A stretch of DNA of 14,051 nt, taken from positions 1 to 14,051 of the forward strand of contig JADKFA010000037.1 in NCBI GenBank assembly GCA_016717725.1. The letters are read 5' to 3'. The stretch comes from Bacteroidota bacterium. GTDB taxonomy: Bacteria > Bacteroidota > Bacteroidia > AKYH767-A > OLB10. Below the pieces are notes generated by a model. The model searched no databases. It had not been told where the DNA came from and saw only the letters and a program-made list of their open reading frames with translations. Numbering within the stretch: the first letter of the stretch is position 1; every line of letters starts with the position of its first letter. Shown one piece after another: positions 13,283 to 14,051 of this stretch. A program made the position numbers and the translations under genes.

Positions 13283-14051
13283 TTAACCCCATGCATCATT
13301 TTAATTAACTTCCTATAAAGAATAAATAAGATGATCGCCGCTGAACCACTCATAACAATGAATATGTTAAAGAATTGCAATAGATTTCCGATTTGGAATC
13401 CGAAGATTTGCGGATAACCACCAGCAGCGGCAGCTTCAGCATCACTTCCAGGAGGTATCAATGCACTTAAACTTCCCGCTAATTTGTTAGCTGCAGCATT
13501 TGCTAAAAACCATGTACCCATCAACAGAGAAGCAAAACGTAAAGGTGCTAGTTTCGATACCATGGACAAACCAATTGGCGATAAACAAAGCTCACCCATT
13601 GTATGCAATACATACAAAGTAACCAACCACCACATTGAAATTTTTGTAGATGAGTCAACACCTGCAACACCCTTGCGATTACGACATAACCAACACATAA
13701 CAAAGCTTTAGACCTAATGCCATTTTTAGAGGTGAGCTGGGTTCTTTCTTTCGTGCATTAAGTCCAACCCACAAGCTACTAAATAGTGGTGCTAATAAAA
13801 TAATTCCTAAAGGATTGATGGATTGAAACCATGATGCAGGCATTTCCCAACTACCAATATGTCGGTCGGTTTGTTTGTCGGCAAATAAGGTTAAAGATGC
13901 TCCAGCTTGTTCAAAAGCACTCCAGAAGAAAACAACAAAGAAGGCAAGAATAAATATTACCCAAATCCTTTCTTTTTCATCTTTAGTAAGAGAAGAATCG
14001 GTAATGATTAATGCAGGCACGGCAACTGCTGATGCGAAAATAAAAACCACC
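13279..14051 (-). CDS. Second POT-family peptide transporter, partial and frameshifted
   Basis: The product is an inner-membrane peptide:proton symporter, paralogous to the adjacent POT gene. The N-terminal half lies beyond the right edge of the window. The visible part has VFFWSAFEQAGASLTLFAD, the POT loop-and-helix signature, then WVGLNARKKEPSSPLKMALGL, and after two shifts HTMGELCLSPIGLSMVSKLAP, FLANAAANKLAG and a C-terminal pair of helices ending H-G-V-N. The frame changes near 13707-13710 and again near 13672-13674. Between them a short third-frame stretch reads A-L-L-C-V-G-Y-V-V-I-A, which fits the missing transmembrane helix, so two single-base losses explain the break. The stop codon TAG at 13281-13279 is provided by a heptamer unit. 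It may be first in a POT-POT-thioredoxin transcript, though the 385-base gap makes that uncertain. Confidence 0.85.

Overview
The window reads as ordinary chromosome from a Bacteroidota bacterium. The marker is porQ, a type IX secretion gene known only from that phylum. Support comes from AT-rich sequence, signal peptides ending in A-Q, beta-barrel proteins ending in F, sparse Shine-Dalgarno sites, and a TAnnTTTG-type -7 box before the metal regulator. The order cannot be resolved by eye. No rRNA, tRNA, CRISPR array, transposase or phage gene was seen.

Layout. (1) 87-3510, plus strand: a sugar-1-phosphate nucleotidyltransferase, serine hydroxymethyltransferase (glyA) and porQ. (2) 6807-3738, minus strand: a DtxR/MntR-type metal regulator, an NRAMP metal transporter fused to a universal-stress-protein domain, and smpB. 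A perfect inverted repeat lies just upstream of the regulator. (3) 6940-7974, plus: pyrD, convergent with a NUDIX hydrolase at 8561-8016. (4) 8700-10523, plus: pfkA and an unrecognised outer-membrane beta-barrel protein. (5) minus strand from the right edge to 10868: two tandem POT-family peptide transporters (the first cut by the window edge) and a periplasmic thioredoxin-like protein. The genes are housekeeping: one-carbon metabolism, pyrimidine synthesis, glycolysis, trans-translation, metal homeostasis, peptide uptake and secretion.

Four genes (the nucleotidyltransferase, glyA and both POT transporters) are interrupted by apparent single-base indels, several of them in homopolymer runs. 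All lie within the first 2.4 kb or last 1.6 kb; the middle 10 kb is intact. Sequencing or assembly error is the simplest explanation, because the frames resume perfectly and glyA is normally indispensable, but true decay is not excluded.

The most unusual material is intergenic. A family of 7-bp tandem repeats (types CATCTAA, CATCCAG, CTAGAAG) occurs in four gaps. In one, pyrD and the NUDIX gene both end inside a single 11-unit array, so the repeat supplies both stop codons. In the gap between the POT genes the heptamers are interleaved with TCGCGA-type palindromes and a separate hairpin. Two further palindromes of the CCCGATAGCTATCGGG type, plus a variant, follow the barrel gene, and 8-bp tandem arrays sit at the converging ends of porQ and smpB. 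No new multi-gene system is evident; the repeat arrays acting as gene-end punctuation are the best candidate for something under-described.
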